From Bdellovibrionales bacterium Ga0074137 (GTDB lineage Bacteria > Bdellovibrionota > Bdellovibrionia > Bdellovibrionales > JAMPXM01): 64,000 nt of DNA. Position numbers and translations under genes: made by a program. The notes beneath the pieces are model-generated. The model had not been told where the DNA came from and did no database searches. It saw only the letters and a program-made list of their open reading frames with translations. This document shows, piece by piece, positions 17,836 through 27,152 of the stretch; position 1 is the stretch's first letter, and every line of letters starts with the position of its first letter. The stretch spans positions 1 to 64,000 of the forward strand of contig LNDT01000019.1 in assembly GCA_001464715.1 (NCBI GenBank), written 5' to 3'.

Positions 17836-18618
17836 ATGCAGAACAGCTCCTTACTTAAAAAGTACAAGGAAGAGCCCACCCGCTTAAACCCGAAAGAACG
17901 GGAAGAGCTCATTCGGGAGTACACTCCGCTCATCAAGTTTATCGCGCAAAAGATCGCGATTCGTCTGCCGTCCAATATCGAGCTTGATGACCTTATTTCA
18001 AGTGGCGTTATCGGACTCATGGATGCGATCGAAAAATACGATCCCACGCGCGACAATAAATTTAAAACTTACGCCGAGTTCCGTATTCGTGGAGCGATTC
18101 TTGACGAGCTTCGCGCGCAAGACTGGGTGCCGAGGTCTGTTCGCGATAAAGCGAAACTTCTGGATCGAACAGTCTCTGATCTTGAAGCCGCGTTAGGTCG
18201 CCAGGCCAGTGACGAAGAAGTCGCTGCGAAACTGAACATGACGCTTGAAGAATTTTTTGAGCTCGTCAATCAGGTGCGACCGGTTTCAGTTCTCTCGATC
18301 GACGAAATCGCTTCGTTTTCAAACGTCGACAAAAAGTCTCTGATGTCGCTTCTCGAAGACGTGAAAGTCGCAAACCCTTTCATCCAGCTCAATTTGAAGT
18401 CGGTCAAAGACGTCATCACCAGTGCGATCGAAGAACTGCCCGAGCGCCAGCGCTTGGTTCTTTCTTTGTACTACTATGAGGACTTGAATCTAAAAGAGAT
18501 CGGCAAAGTTCTTCGTGTGACGGAGAGTCGCGTCTCTCAGCTTCACGCGCAGGCTATCAGTCGTCTTCGTCAGAAGCTTACGGTCTTCTTTAAAGAGCAG
18601 AATAACGAAGCTGTTTAA
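17836..18618 (+). CDS. fliA: RNA polymerase sigma-28 factor FliA
   Basis: A 260-residue FliA/WhiG-type sigma factor that drives late flagellar genes such as flagellin. Region 2 is clear (LIKFIAQKIAIRLPSNIELDDLISSGVIGLMDAIEKYDPTRDNKFKTYAEFRIRGAILDELR, of which ELDDLISSGVIGLMDAI is the hallmark). Region 3 includes DWVPRSVRDKAKLL. Region 4 has the helix-turn-helix LKEIGKVLRVTESRVSQLHAQAISRL. The start ATG is preceded by GAGGGA. It overlaps the convergent JAMM-like gene by four bases. No flagellin gene is in this window. Confidence 0.95.
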   Translation: MQNSSLLKKYKEEPTRLNPKEREELIREYTPLIKFIAQKIAIRLPSNIELDDLISSGVIGLMDAIEKYDPTRDNKFKTYAEFRIRGAILDELRAQDWVPRSVRDKAKLLDRTVSDLEAALGRQASDEEVAAKLNMTLEEFFELVNQVRPVSVLSIDEIASFSNVDKKSLMSLLEDVKVANPFIQLNLKSVKDVITSAIEELPERQRLVLSLYYYEDLNLKEIGKVLRVTESRVSQLHAQAISRLRQKLTVFFKEQNNEAV

Positions 18619-19235
18619 GGTTCCATCGTGAGTGCGACATCGTCGCAGTCAATACAGCTGGGAAGCATCACGGCGTTGTAGTCGATACGCCGTCCGAGCG
18701 CTCGCTGAAGTCCCGCCTTGAAGTAACGATACCCCTCAATATCCTCGGGCGAAAACTCAATATCGCTGCGGCGGTTTCTATTCGGATGTGTGTGCACGTC
18801 AATAATGCCAACCAAGTCGTCAGTGATGAGCCCTGAACCCTTCAGAGCTTTGTCGACAGCCTCAGGTGAAATCTCTCCGTATTGGTTTGACGTGAATCGC
18901 ACCGAACGGCTTGTCCCGTCTTGGTAGAGCGCGATGAGTTCTCCCATTTCACGCTCTCTTGCGTCGCCAGAATTTGTCGCATGCCTTAGGTTTTTAAAGT
19001 GTCGCCTTAGCTTCCGATCAAAAGACGAGATTCTCTCGTACCGAACTGTGAACTTTTTCTCGGGCCACTTTTGTGAGTGAACAACCGTGATGTCGCGATC
19101 AAATTCTACAAGTTCTCCTTTAAACGAGAAACCACCGCGAACGAGTTTACTGAAGTCGTCCGGGCATCGAGCGTGAAGACGTGAAGCCACTACCGTCACG
19201 ACGACCACGACGAAAATTTTAAACCCGTAGAGCAT
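18615..19235 (-). CDS. Exported JAMM/MPN-like protein
   Basis: A 206-residue protein with a hydrophobic N-terminus (MLYGFKIFVVVVVTVVASRLHA) that looks like a signal peptide or anchor. Residues 148-165 read VHTHPNRNRRSDIEFSPED, which fits the JAMM zinc motif H-x-H-P...S-x-x-D (His148, His150, Ser162, Asp165). Glu99 in GELIALYQDG could be the upstream catalytic Glu. JAMM enzymes cleave isopeptide or peptide bonds; an exported one is unusual. No close named family was recognised. It is convergent with fliA. Confidence 0.5.
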   Translation of the reverse strand: MLYGFKIFVVVVVTVVASRLHARCPDDFSKLVRGGFSFKGELVEFDRDITVVHSQKWPEKKFTVRYERISSFDRKLRRHFKNLRHATNSGDAREREMGELIALYQDGTSRSVRFTSNQYGEISPEAVDKALKGSGLITDDLVGIIDVHTHPNRNRRSDIEFSPEDIEGYRYFKAGLQRALGRRIDYNAVMLPSCIDCDDVALTMEP

Positions 19236-19285
19236 CTGAACGTATCGGTGGTCGATCGCGAGGGGACAAGGCTTTTGGCCTCGAC

Positions 19286-20461
19286 TTAAGCCCGGGGCTT
19301 CATTCGTTCTTCGAGAATTTTTCGAATCTTAAGCATGAGGCGATTCTCCATCTGCCGAACGGCCTCGCGAGTGACGCCATATTTTTCTCCGATTTCTTGA
19401 AGTGTCATCGGTTCGTCCGCCAGAAGACGGTCTTCCAGAAGTTCTTTCTCGCGGTCATTGAGCGAGTCTTTGAGCTCTTGAATTCCGTCGTGGAGAATCG
19501 ACAGCATTTCATTATTGCCGATCAGTTCATCCACAGGGATCTCGCTCGAGGCTTCGCGGTCGAGCAAAGTTGAGCGTCCCGAATCGTCCACCGCAGTCTG
19601 AAGGGACACGTCTCGGCCCTGCATTCGTTGAGTCATCGATTCGACATCGGCTTCACTGACGCCCAACCGAGTGGAGAGAAGTTTCACGCTGGGTTCTTCG
19701 CCCATCGACTCGATGAGATCTTTTTCTTTTTGCAGCCGATAGAAAAGTTTTCGCTGCGACTGTGTTGTTCCAATACGCACCATCGAATACTGGCGCATGA
19801 GATAGTCTTGAATGTAGCCGCGAATCCACCAGACAGCGTATGTGATAAGTCGTACGCCTTTGTAAGGATTGAATTCGCGAACGGCGTGCATCAGACCGAC
19901 GTTTCCCTCTTGAACGAGATCGATAAGTCGTGCGCCGAATTTCGAATATTCAGCGGCGACTTTCACGACGAAACGGAGATTGCTGGTGACCAAAGCTTCG
20001 GCCGCTCGTTTGTCGCCGGTTTCGCGGTAGCGCACCGCTAAAACCTGCTCTTGCTCGCGCGTCAGAAGCGGGTAACGACGAACTTCAGCCATGTACTGGG
20101 CGATGGGATCCGCGGTCGCTAACGCGCGATCCGACGCTTTTGCTGCGACTCCGCGCGATGGGGCGGTGGCCGTCAAGAGAGCACTAATATCCTCAAACGT
20201 GGGCTCGCTGTCGGGTCTTAATGTATCGTCATCTCGTTTGACCCAACCGCGCGACTCCCATTCACTCGCGTCACGCGCAACGCGGTCCGCGTAATCGAGA
20301 TTTTCGAGATCGTTTTCTGTTTCGACAACCTCGGCGTCGACGACACGCACTTCGGAAGGGCGCACTTTAGGCCCCGGAGCTTTGGACGCCGCAAGCTTTG
20401 AAGGGCGCGCCTTCTTTCCGTTTTTCGTGTTTGGTTCGGCGGGCGGCGCTTTTTTCATCAC
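19286..20461 (-). CDS. RpoH-like sigma-70 family factor
   Basis: A 391-residue sigma factor. Residues 1-115 are a low-complexity Lys/Ala/Pro-rich extension and an acidic stretch. Region 1.2/2 follows: PIAQYMAEVRRYPLLTREQEQ, LVTSNLRFVVKVAAEYSKFG, LIDLVQEGNVGLMHAVREFNPYKGVRLITYAVWWIRGYIQDYL. Region 3 is near 240-300, and region 4.2 has the helix-turn-helix MTLQEIGEKYGVTREAVRQME. RpoH of Proteobacteria is about 285 residues and its region 2 (DLVQEGNIGLMKAVKRF) is very similar, so a heat-shock or general-stress role is inferred. The long N-terminal extension is odd. Confidence 0.8.
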   Translation of the reverse strand: MMKKAPPAEPNTKNGKKARPSKLAASKAPGPKVRPSEVRVVDAEVVETENDLENLDYADRVARDASEWESRGWVKRDDDTLRPDSEPTFEDISALLTATAPSRGVAAKASDRALATADPIAQYMAEVRRYPLLTREQEQVLAVRYRETGDKRAAEALVTSNLRFVVKVAAEYSKFGARLIDLVQEGNVGLMHAVREFNPYKGVRLITYAVWWIRGYIQDYLMRQYSMVRIGTTQSQRKLFYRLQKEKDLIESMGEEPSVKLLSTRLGVSEADVESMTQRMQGRDVSLQTAVDDSGRSTLLDREASSEIPVDELIGNNEMLSILHDGIQELKDSLNDREKELLEDRLLADEPMTLQEIGEKYGVTREAVRQMENRLMLKIRKILEERMKPRA

Positions 20462-20482
20462 TCAATTCTTAATTTTTCAGTC

Positions 20483-20788
20483 TTAAGCTAAAGCCTTCTG
20501 GAGCTTTCTCTCGAGAGTCGATTGTACCATTCCCTTGACCGGAGTCAGCATCAACGGAAGGTCCACCTCGATCGTCACATTTGATCCGGCTCCCGCTGAA
20601 GCCACCGACATTTCTGCCGAAAACTTGGAACCCTTTGCCGACCCAGTCTGACCCGCGTCGTTGAACGTAAACTTGCAAGATGAGTCCATTTTTTTAAGAT
20701 CCACGTCGGTTTCAAGGAGAGTTTTTACCCTTCGGTAAGCCTCCGCCGTATCCAACCCTGTCTTCGATTCCACTTTTACTTTGGGCAC
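20483..20788 (-). CDS. Small PHA-system-like protein
   Basis: About 101 residues from the GTG at 20788, chosen because AAGGAG lies 7 bases upstream. An upstream ATG at 20899 would add 37 residues with no ribosome site. The pattern (KVKVESKTGLDTAEAYRRVKTLL ... EVDLPLMLTPVKGMVQSTLERKLQKAL) resembles the polyhydroxyalkanoic acid system/START-like small proteins with a beta-rich core and a C-terminal amphipathic helix. The call is tentative. It lies 22 bases downstream of the RpoH-like gene's start, in the same direction. Confidence 0.45.
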   Translation of the reverse strand: MPKVKVESKTGLDTAEAYRRVKTLLETDVDLKKMDSSCKFTFNDAGQTGSAKGSKFSAEMSVASAGAGSNVTIEVDLPLMLTPVKGMVQSTLERKLQKALA

Positions 20789-20991
20789 GATTTCTCCTTG
20801 GTCAAGTTGCCGCTCTGTGTTGGCGTCGACTTGGTTTCGTTGTAGCGATGACTCGTACCGAAGAATTCCGCGAGTGTCACCTGTCCAAACCCTAATCATG
20901 ATTGGCTTTTTTCCGATCTGGAACTACTCTAAAAGGCTTTACCGCTGAGCTGGCCGCTTTAAATCTAGCGCCATTTTTTGAGGAGCCTTCT

Positions 20992-22839
20992 GTGACACAA
21001 ACCGGATCCTTTGTATCGAAACAAAAACGCACGCATTACGCGGGTTCTCTTCGTTCCGAGCACGCAGGCTCGACGGTCGTGTTGATGGGTTGGATCGACG
21101 GCCGCCGCGATCATGGCGGATTAGTTTTTGTCGATATTCGCGACCGCGAGGGAACTGTTCAGGTCGTATTGGATCCATCTCTTCCGGCGATGGCTCAAGC
21201 GAAAGAACTTCGCGGAGAGTTTGTCGTCGCGCTTCGCGGAATCGTCCGTGTGCGTCCTGAAGGCATGACGAACAAGAAGTTAAAAACCGGAGCCGTGGAA
21301 GTCGAAGCTCAAGAGCTTGAAGTTTTGAGCGAGGCCAAGACACCGCCGTTTCAGGTCAACGACGAGAGCGTCGGAGAAAATCTTCGGTTGAAGTACCGCT
21401 ACCTCGACATTCGCTCGGAACGCTTGAACGGGTTTTTACGAAAGCGGCACGAAATCGTGCGTACGGTTCGAAACTATCTCTCGGATGACGGTTTCATCGA
21501 AGTCGAAACTCCGATTCTTTATAAGTCCACACCTGAAGGTGCGCGAGACTACCTCGTGCCTTCGCGAGTGAATCAGGGAACCTTCTATGCTCTTCCGCAG
21601 TCGCCGCAGACGCTGAAGCAACTTTTGATGATTGGTGGAATCGACCGCTACTTCCAAATTGCTCGCTGTTTCCGCGACGAGGATTTGCGCGCCGATCGTC
21701 AGCCTGAATTTTCACAGATTGACGTCGAGATGAGTTTTGTTGATCAAGACGATATTATGGCAGTGAACGAAAAAATGGCCCAGGTCATATGGAAGAAATT
21801 CCGTGGGACTGATATCGGTCCCATCCCGCGAATGACTTTTTATGAGGCGATGAATCGGTTTGGTAATGACAAACCAGATTTACGATTTTCGTTGGAGCTT
21901 TCCGACCTCACAGCGGACGTAAAAACTTTGGGATTCAAAGTCTTTGATGATGTTGTTGCAAAAAATGGCGTCGTTAAAGGTCTTGGCGTTGAAGGTGCCG
22001 GCGAAATGTCGCGCGCTCAGATCGACAAGCTTGTCGACATGGCTAAAAAATCGGGCGCAAAAGGCCTTGTGTGGATCAAAGGCGATGCCAACAGCACGGC
22101 GCCCGGAGCTATGACATCGGCCGTGAGTAAAGCAATTCCAGAAGAGAAAGTGAAAGCCCTTCACAAGAAGCTCTGTCCGTCAGGGAATGGTCTATCGTTG
22201 ATCGTCGCCGATACATTCGATACGGCCTGTGCGTCGCTCTCGGCGCTGCGACTTCATTTTGGCCGCGAGCTTAAGCTGATCGATGAGTCGAAGGACAAGT
22301 TTGTCTGGATCATCGACTTTCCGCTTTTTGAGTACGACGTTGAGGGCGGTCGATGGAATGCGAGACACCATCCGTTCACTTCGCCTCAGAACCAGCACAT
22401 GGACATTTTGAAAAACGACGACCAAAAACGTTTCGGCGAAATTTTGGCGAAGGCCTACGATCTTGTTTGCAACGGTCACGAGATCGGCGGCGGTTCGGTT
22501 CGTATTCACCGAAGCGATGTTCAGGCCGCGATGTTCAAAGCTCTGGGCCTTTCGATGGAAGAAGCAAAAGACAAATTCGGCTTCTTCATGGAAGCGCTGT
22601 CGTACGGCACTCCTCCGCATGCGGGTATCGCTTGGGGAGTGGATCGTTTGACGATGATTCTTTGCAACACCGACGCAATTCGCGATGTCATCGCCTTTCC
22701 GAAAACAGCAAAGGCCACTGACCTTATGTCGGAAGCTCCGAATGCTGTTTCCAGGGACCAGCTGATTGAGCTTGGGATTCGGCTTGCACCAGGTGTGGGT
22801 GAGGCGACGGCGTCGCAGCCAGCGGCACCGACTGTTTAG
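20992..22839 (+). CDS. aspS: Aspartyl-tRNA synthetase
   Basis: A class II synthetase that charges tRNA-Asp. From the preferred GTG at 20992 (GAGGAG 7 bases upstream) it has 615 residues; an in-frame ATG at 20902 would give 645. It has an anticodon-binding OB fold (VLMGWIDGRRDHGGLVFVDIRD), motif 2 (RCFRDEDLRADRQPEFSQID), the bacterial GAD insertion (about 310-440) and motif 3 (GIAWGVDRLTMIL). Discriminating and non-discriminating types cannot be told apart by eye. Confidence 0.95.
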   Translation: MTQTGSFVSKQKRTHYAGSLRSEHAGSTVVLMGWIDGRRDHGGLVFVDIRDREGTVQVVLDPSLPAMAQAKELRGEFVVALRGIVRVRPEGMTNKKLKTGAVEVEAQELEVLSEAKTPPFQVNDESVGENLRLKYRYLDIRSERLNGFLRKRHEIVRTVRNYLSDDGFIEVETPILYKSTPEGARDYLVPSRVNQGTFYALPQSPQTLKQLLMIGGIDRYFQIARCFRDEDLRADRQPEFSQIDVEMSFVDQDDIMAVNEKMAQVIWKKFRGTDIGPIPRMTFYEAMNRFGNDKPDLRFSLELSDLTADVKTLGFKVFDDVVAKNGVVKGLGVEGAGEMSRAQIDKLVDMAKKSGAKGLVWIKGDANSTAPGAMTSAVSKAIPEEKVKALHKKLCPSGNGLSLIVADTFDTACASLSALRLHFGRELKLIDESKDKFVWIIDFPLFEYDVEGGRWNARHHPFTSPQNQHMDILKNDDQKRFGEILAKAYDLVCNGHEIGGGSVRIHRSDVQAAMFKALGLSMEEAKDKFGFFMEALSYGTPPHAGIAWGVDRLTMILCNTDAIRDVIAFPKTAKATDLMSEAPNAVSRDQLIELGIRLAPGVGEATASQPAAPTV

Positions 22840-22964
22840 ACTCATGTCCAGTTTCCGCGCTGGCCCCTGCTGAGTGTCTCGGAATGATCCGATAGGTTCC
22901 ATGAAGGCATAGATGCTTTCATGGTCCAGTCGGTTTTTAGACCGACAGCTGACAGGAGGTTAGC

Positions 22965-23423
22965 ATGGAAAAAATCAGTGGAATTCTTCCGAAGTCTGCA
23001 CGCGTGGCATCCGTCGACTTAAAAGAGTCGAGTCCGGTGCGCCCAGGTACGCCGACATTCGGTCGGACCGAGGGCGTCTCGTCACTAAGAGATGCGAAAA
23101 TCGGTCAAACCGCCAGCCGGGCGGCCAAGATCAGCGAAAATCAACTCGATTGGAGAGCTAAAGACATGCAAAATGCCGCGACCGTTCGCGATCTCTCGGA
23201 TCGTTTTTTTAAATCGAATCAACGTGCCGCCGAACCTGCGCAAGAAAATCGAGCCGATGCCATTATGAATATTGCGCCGATGGCTGCAGCGAGGCCTTCG
23301 GTCGCGAGTGGCCTTGATCTTGATTCGGTGTCCGGTGCCGGATTTCAGTCAGAAACATTACCAGAAACGTCGCAGCCCGACGGGCTTCATCCCCGCGGAA
23401 GTTTCGTCGACGTCGTCGCATAG
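22965..23423 (+). CDS. Protein of unknown function
   Basis: A 152-residue protein, mostly polar and without signal or membrane segment. AGGAGG 7 bases before the ATG makes it a likely gene. Residues 45-95 (TASRAAKISENQLDWRAKDMQNAATVRDLSDRFFKSNQ, seen here in pieces) could form a helix. The rest is Ser/Pro/Ala-rich. No family was recognised. It overlaps the 3' end of the convergent cpaF gene by 37 bases. The 125-base gap after aspS carries a GTCGGT/ACCGAC hairpin near 22929-22949. Confidence 0.5.
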   Translation: MEKISGILPKSARVASVDLKESSPVRPGTPTFGRTEGVSSLRDAKIGQTASRAAKISENQLDWRAKDMQNAATVRDLSDRFFKSNQRAAEPAQENRADAIMNIAPMAAARPSVASGLDLDSVSGAGFQSETLPETSQPDGLHPRGSFVDVVA

Positions 23424-24553
23424 CGCGAATAGACGGACGAGAAACAAAACCCCACATCTTCTAACGAAGCGACTCGGTGAATAGACTCGAGTCGCCTTTC
23501 TCCGTTTTCATCTTTTGCAATGACGACAATCGCGTCGACGCTGGCGTGTATGAGAGAGCGAACGGTGCCGGCCGTCCACTGTGGTGCGCCCATCTGAACC
23601 AGCATTTCAAGCCGCAGAAGAGCTTCTCTGGGGCCTGCGGCATGCAGTGTCCCCCAACACCCTTGGTGCCCCGTTGCGAACGCCATGAGAAGATCCTTCG
23701 CTTCACTTCCTCGAACCTCTCCCATAACGATACGGTCGGGTCTCATGCGAAGCGACTGTTTTAAAAGATCGCCCAAATTGAATTCATGATCTCCCTCGCT
23801 TCGCGATGGCTTCGAGAGAAGTTTCGTACTTGCGCGAGTGGGAAGCGGCAATTCATCGGTATCTTCAAGTAGAACAACGCGCTCATCTTCGGACACTTCG
23901 CGAAGGCACGCAGAAAGAACAGACGTCTTTCCCGACCCCGTGCCTCCGATAACAAGTACGTTCGACTTTTCTTTCACGAGTTTTCGAAGGGATGCGAGTC
24001 CTGTTTCGTCGGTGAGACCGCGCTCTTTCAAAAGTTCGAGTGTCCAAGGGCTCGAACGAATTCGCCGAAGTGAGATGTGCGGAAGTCCCTGCACAATTGG
24101 TTCAGCGACCACGTGCACACGAAAATTCCTCCACCGACCATTGGCAAAGGGTGAGTTTTCATCGGTGTTGGTGCGCGCGTCGCGCGAAAGACGCTGAACA
24201 AAGTTTCGATAGGTCAGTTTATCTAAGAAACGATCTTCGTGTTTTAAAAGTCGCCCGTTTTTTTCGAACCAAGCTTCCTCCGGCCCCAACAATAGAACTT
24301 CTGTTATGTTCTCATCTTCGATCAGCGCTTCAAGAAATCCAAAGCCGAACAGTTCGGCTCGCACTCTGGCCACCAGATCACTTTCAAAACCGGCTGTGGC
24401 GCGTTCAAAACATCTCTCAAGGGCCGTGTCGGTCTCGCGAGTCAGTCGATCCAAGACAGGGAGATGTTTCATGGAGGGAATTTCTTGAATCGCGGTTAGA
24501 ACATTCATCGCGCGACGCGCTTGTTCTTGGTTTTGTAGTGATGAGCTATTCAT
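23387..24553 (-). CDS. cpaF: CpaF/TadA-type pilus assembly ATPase
   Basis: A 388-residue secretion ATPase that powers Tad/Flp pilus assembly. An N-terminal domain (about 50-150) is followed by the core with Walker A GGTGSGKTS near 200-208, an Asp box (VVLLEDTDELPLP), Walker B (RIVMGEVRGSEAKDLLMAFATGHQG) near 270-294 and the His box THAAGPREALLRLE. The C-terminal 30 residues after AKDENGERRLESIHRV look less conserved. It overlaps the secretin gene by 8 bases. No TadB/TadC platform gene lies nearby. Confidence 0.9.
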   Translation of the reverse strand: MNSSSLQNQEQARRAMNVLTAIQEIPSMKHLPVLDRLTRETDTALERCFERATAGFESDLVARVRAELFGFGFLEALIEDENITEVLLLGPEEAWFEKNGRLLKHEDRFLDKLTYRNFVQRLSRDARTNTDENSPFANGRWRNFRVHVVAEPIVQGLPHISLRRIRSSPWTLELLKERGLTDETGLASLRKLVKEKSNVLVIGGTGSGKTSVLSACLREVSEDERVVLLEDTDELPLPTRASTKLLSKPSRSEGDHEFNLGDLLKQSLRMRPDRIVMGEVRGSEAKDLLMAFATGHQGCWGTLHAAGPREALLRLEMLVQMGAPQWTAGTVRSLIHASVDAIVVIAKDENGERRLESIHRVASLEDVGFCFSSVYSRYATTSTKLPRG

Positions 24554-25931
24554 TTTCTGAGTCCTGATCAGGAATTACGACTTCGGGAGAAACAAAGATC
24601 AGAAGTTCCGTCAGATTTCGGCGAAAGCTTTCACTTCCGAAGAGGCTTCCTAGAATCGGGATAGATTGAAGCAGTGGTATTCCATTTCCCGATGTGCCTT
24701 CTTCACGTTTTAAAAGGCCACTGAGAACAATGGTTTGTGGTCCGTTCAAATTAAACTGTGTTTCGATGCGATTCGTAAGAATCCCAGGAATGCCATCCAT
24801 CTCGGTGGCTTTGTCCAAAGTCGAAATTTCGGTGGTGAGCTGAAACTTCATTCGTTTCATGCGGTCGGCTTTGGGCTGAACGTGCAGTGTGATCCCGTAT
24901 TTTTTCCACTCGACTTGGGCATTTCGAAACGACGCAATTTTGATTGGTATTTCCCCTCCAGCTAAAAACTTCGCGTCGCCTCCTGATCGACACAAGAGTG
25001 TCGGCATTGCCAAGATTCGTCCCTCGCCTTTTTGCTCCATCGCTTTCAAATCGACGAGTAGGGACTCTGTCGGAATTTGAAGGTTTGGTATCAGCGCCGC
25101 TTTGGCGATATCGGGCCACCGAACGCCCAGCTCGCGCGCCCGATTTTTTCGGACTTCAGCAATAACAATCTGAGTTCGGATCATTGGTTCAAGCTCTGTG
25201 AGGCCCGGTGACGATTCCAGCTGAAGACCCAGAGTTGTCACAGCTATTTTCTGATCCGCAGAGACAGAGGAACTGTCAGTGCCGCTCGTCAATTGGAGCC
25301 CGTTTTCTCCAAGACTCAGTTTTTGACCCGGCCATGCAAGACGGGTCAGCTCTTTTTCAATCTCGGATTTCAGTTCATCGCGAAGGCGGGGAAAAATGCG
25401 TGCCTCAAGCCTCCAGGGAAGTTTTGATTCACGGGCCAGTTTTACAAGGTCTCTCCAGTCTTCCATCCGAAGAAGCTCGCCTGAAATCACAAGGGCGGGC
25501 AAAGCTTCGGCTTGAAACTTCATCCCGCGCCCCGAATCGACTTTGTCTTGAAAGGCGCGGGCGGTTTGTGCCACTTTTCGTTCCGTCACGATGACGGTCT
25601 TGTCGCCGTTACCGGTGCCGCCACCGCCGGGGCCGCTGTGATCGACGCTGCTGATAACGCGCAGGGAAGTTCGGCCGGTGCGACGCCCGGTCATTAGAAT
25701 TGTAGAGCCAATAATGCGCGATCGAACCACGCTTCCATTGCTAACATGGACTTTGGCACCAGGCTCAAGATCGACCCGAACGCTTTCACCAAGGCCAACG
25801 ATAATATTTGAGGTCGAGGGAGGAAGAACTGAGGCAACATCAGTTTTCTGGATATTTGCATCGGGACTCCCGAAGGCGCCCGATAGAAACATCAGGCTTA
25901 AAAGTAAAATCACCGCAATCACTCTCTTCAA
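24546..25931 (-). CDS. cpaC: CpaC/RcpA-type secretin
   Basis: An outer-membrane secretin channel of the Tad pilus. The TTG at 25931 follows GGGAGG with 5 bases between them, and the signal LKRVIAVILLLSLMFLSGAFG comes right after, so this start is preferred over the ATG at 25979. The N-domain (about 40-100: VGLGESVRVDLEPGAKVHVSNGSVV) matches the pilus secretin N-terminal family. The secretin core spans about 270-455, with MPTLLCRSGGDAKFLAGGEIPI, GPQTIVLSGLLKREEG and PILGSLFGS. It overlaps cpaF by 8 bases. Confidence 0.9.
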   Translation of the reverse strand: MKRVIAVILLLSLMFLSGAFGSPDANIQKTDVASVLPPSTSNIIVGLGESVRVDLEPGAKVHVSNGSVVRSRIIGSTILMTGRRTGRTSLRVISSVDHSGPGGGGTGNGDKTVIVTERKVAQTARAFQDKVDSGRGMKFQAEALPALVISGELLRMEDWRDLVKLARESKLPWRLEARIFPRLRDELKSEIEKELTRLAWPGQKLSLGENGLQLTSGTDSSSVSADQKIAVTTLGLQLESSPGLTELEPMIRTQIVIAEVRKNRARELGVRWPDIAKAALIPNLQIPTESLLVDLKAMEQKGEGRILAMPTLLCRSGGDAKFLAGGEIPIKIASFRNAQVEWKKYGITLHVQPKADRMKRMKFQLTTEISTLDKATEMDGIPGILTNRIETQFNLNGPQTIVLSGLLKREEGTSGNGIPLLQSIPILGSLFGSESFRRNLTELLIFVSPEVVIPDQDSENE

Positions 25932-26015
25932 GCAGACCTCCCAGAAGTTCAGAAATGAACTTTGGGAGTCAACTTTCAAAATTTAAGCGAGAGGCGGGAC
26001 AGAAGGTGATGCGCT

Positions 26016-27152
26016 TCAGGGTTTCATTGTGTCCGGATCAAGTCCGAGATGAAATCGGACAGCGATGAGACCGTCGCTGCTAGTGATGTCAATTTTTGAA
26101 GAGTGCAGTTTTAAAAGCGCATTGCAGATACTGAGACCCAGCCCCGTACCAACAGAGTGATTCATTTTATTTTCATTCAGTGTGAAGGGCTTAAGTAAAT
26201 TCTGAATCTTCTTCCCATCAAGAGCGGGGCCCTTGTTTTGAATCGAAAGTGTGTAAAGGCCGTTCGTGGCACTTGCACCGTGAACGGCTATTTCTGATTT
26301 TGCTTCAGCAAATTTCACGGCGTTGTGAAGAAGACGTCGCACAACACTTTTAATAATTCTTTCGTCGGCGATGACTTTCTGATTTTCAATTTCAAAACGA
26401 AGCGTAAGATTTCGGTCGGTTGCTATTTTTGCTATAGCTTCTGTGACACTTTGATCACTAAATAGACTTTTCGTCGCGACCGACCGCAGATCGATTTTTG
26501 TCTGTCCAGTTTCTGCAGAGACAAGTTCAAGTGAGTCGTTGATCATTTCCTGAAGTCTGTGAGCCGCGCCCTTGATTCTGGAAAAATACTTCTGTTGTTC
26601 AAGATCGAGCTTCGTTTCTCCTAAAAGGTCCGCAAAACTCAACATCGCTGTGAGTGGAGTTTTCAGTTCGTGATTCACTAAAACCATGAATTGATTTTTT
26701 GCCTCGTCCAAAGTGCGAAGTTCATCCAGAGCCACTTCAAGCTCTCGATTTTTTTCTCGAAGCTCAAGCCCCATCTCGAACCGCTCCACGGCCTTGTCCA
26801 CGGTATTAACAAGATCGACGGGGTCCCAGGGCTTGTTCACGTAGCGATAAATTCGCCCGCTATTGATCGCTTCGATGACGACCTCAATGTCGGCATAGCC
26901 TGTCAGAAGAATTCGAATGGCATCGGGATGAGTTTTTAGCGACTTAGCCAAAAATTCTACGCCCGTCATATTGGGCATTCTTTGATCGCTGATAATGATC
27001 GTGACCCGATCTTTGTCGAGGTGCTTTAGCGCTTCAGCGCCGGACGTCGCTTTGAGCACCCGGTACTTGGTACGAAATAGTCTTTCGAGAGCGTCGACAT
27101 TGTCGGATTCGTCGTCGACACAAAGAATGGTGTGCTTCATCTGTACGGTCAT
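26016..27152 (-). CDS. Response-regulator/histidine-kinase hybrid
   Basis: A cytoplasmic protein of about 378 residues with an N-terminal receiver domain (HTILCVDDESDN, phosphorylated Asp in IIISDQRMPN, Lys in YVNKPWDP). A coiled-coil linker (about 125-160) follows, then a histidine kinase with H-box NHELKTPLTAML, N-box LLHNAVKFAEAK and G-box GTGLGLSICNALL. It has no transmembrane part. ATG at 27152 has GGAG 6 bases upstream. It sits 37 bases after the secretin start on the same strand and may control the pilus locus, but its partner is unknown. Confidence 0.88.
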   Translation of the reverse strand: MTVQMKHTILCVDDESDNVDALERLFRTKYRVLKATSGAEALKHLDKDRVTIIISDQRMPNMTGVEFLAKSLKTHPDAIRILLTGYADIEVVIEAINSGRIYRYVNKPWDPVDLVNTVDKAVERFEMGLELREKNRELEVALDELRTLDEAKNQFMVLVNHELKTPLTAMLSFADLLGETKLDLEQQKYFSRIKGAAHRLQEMINDSLELVSAETGQTKIDLRSVATKSLFSDQSVTEAIAKIATDRNLTLRFEIENQKVIADERIIKSVVRRLLHNAVKFAEAKSEIAVHGASATNGLYTLSIQNKGPALDGKKIQNLLKPFTLNENKMNHSVGTGLGLSICNALLKLHSSKIDITSSDGLIAVRFHLGLDPDTMKP

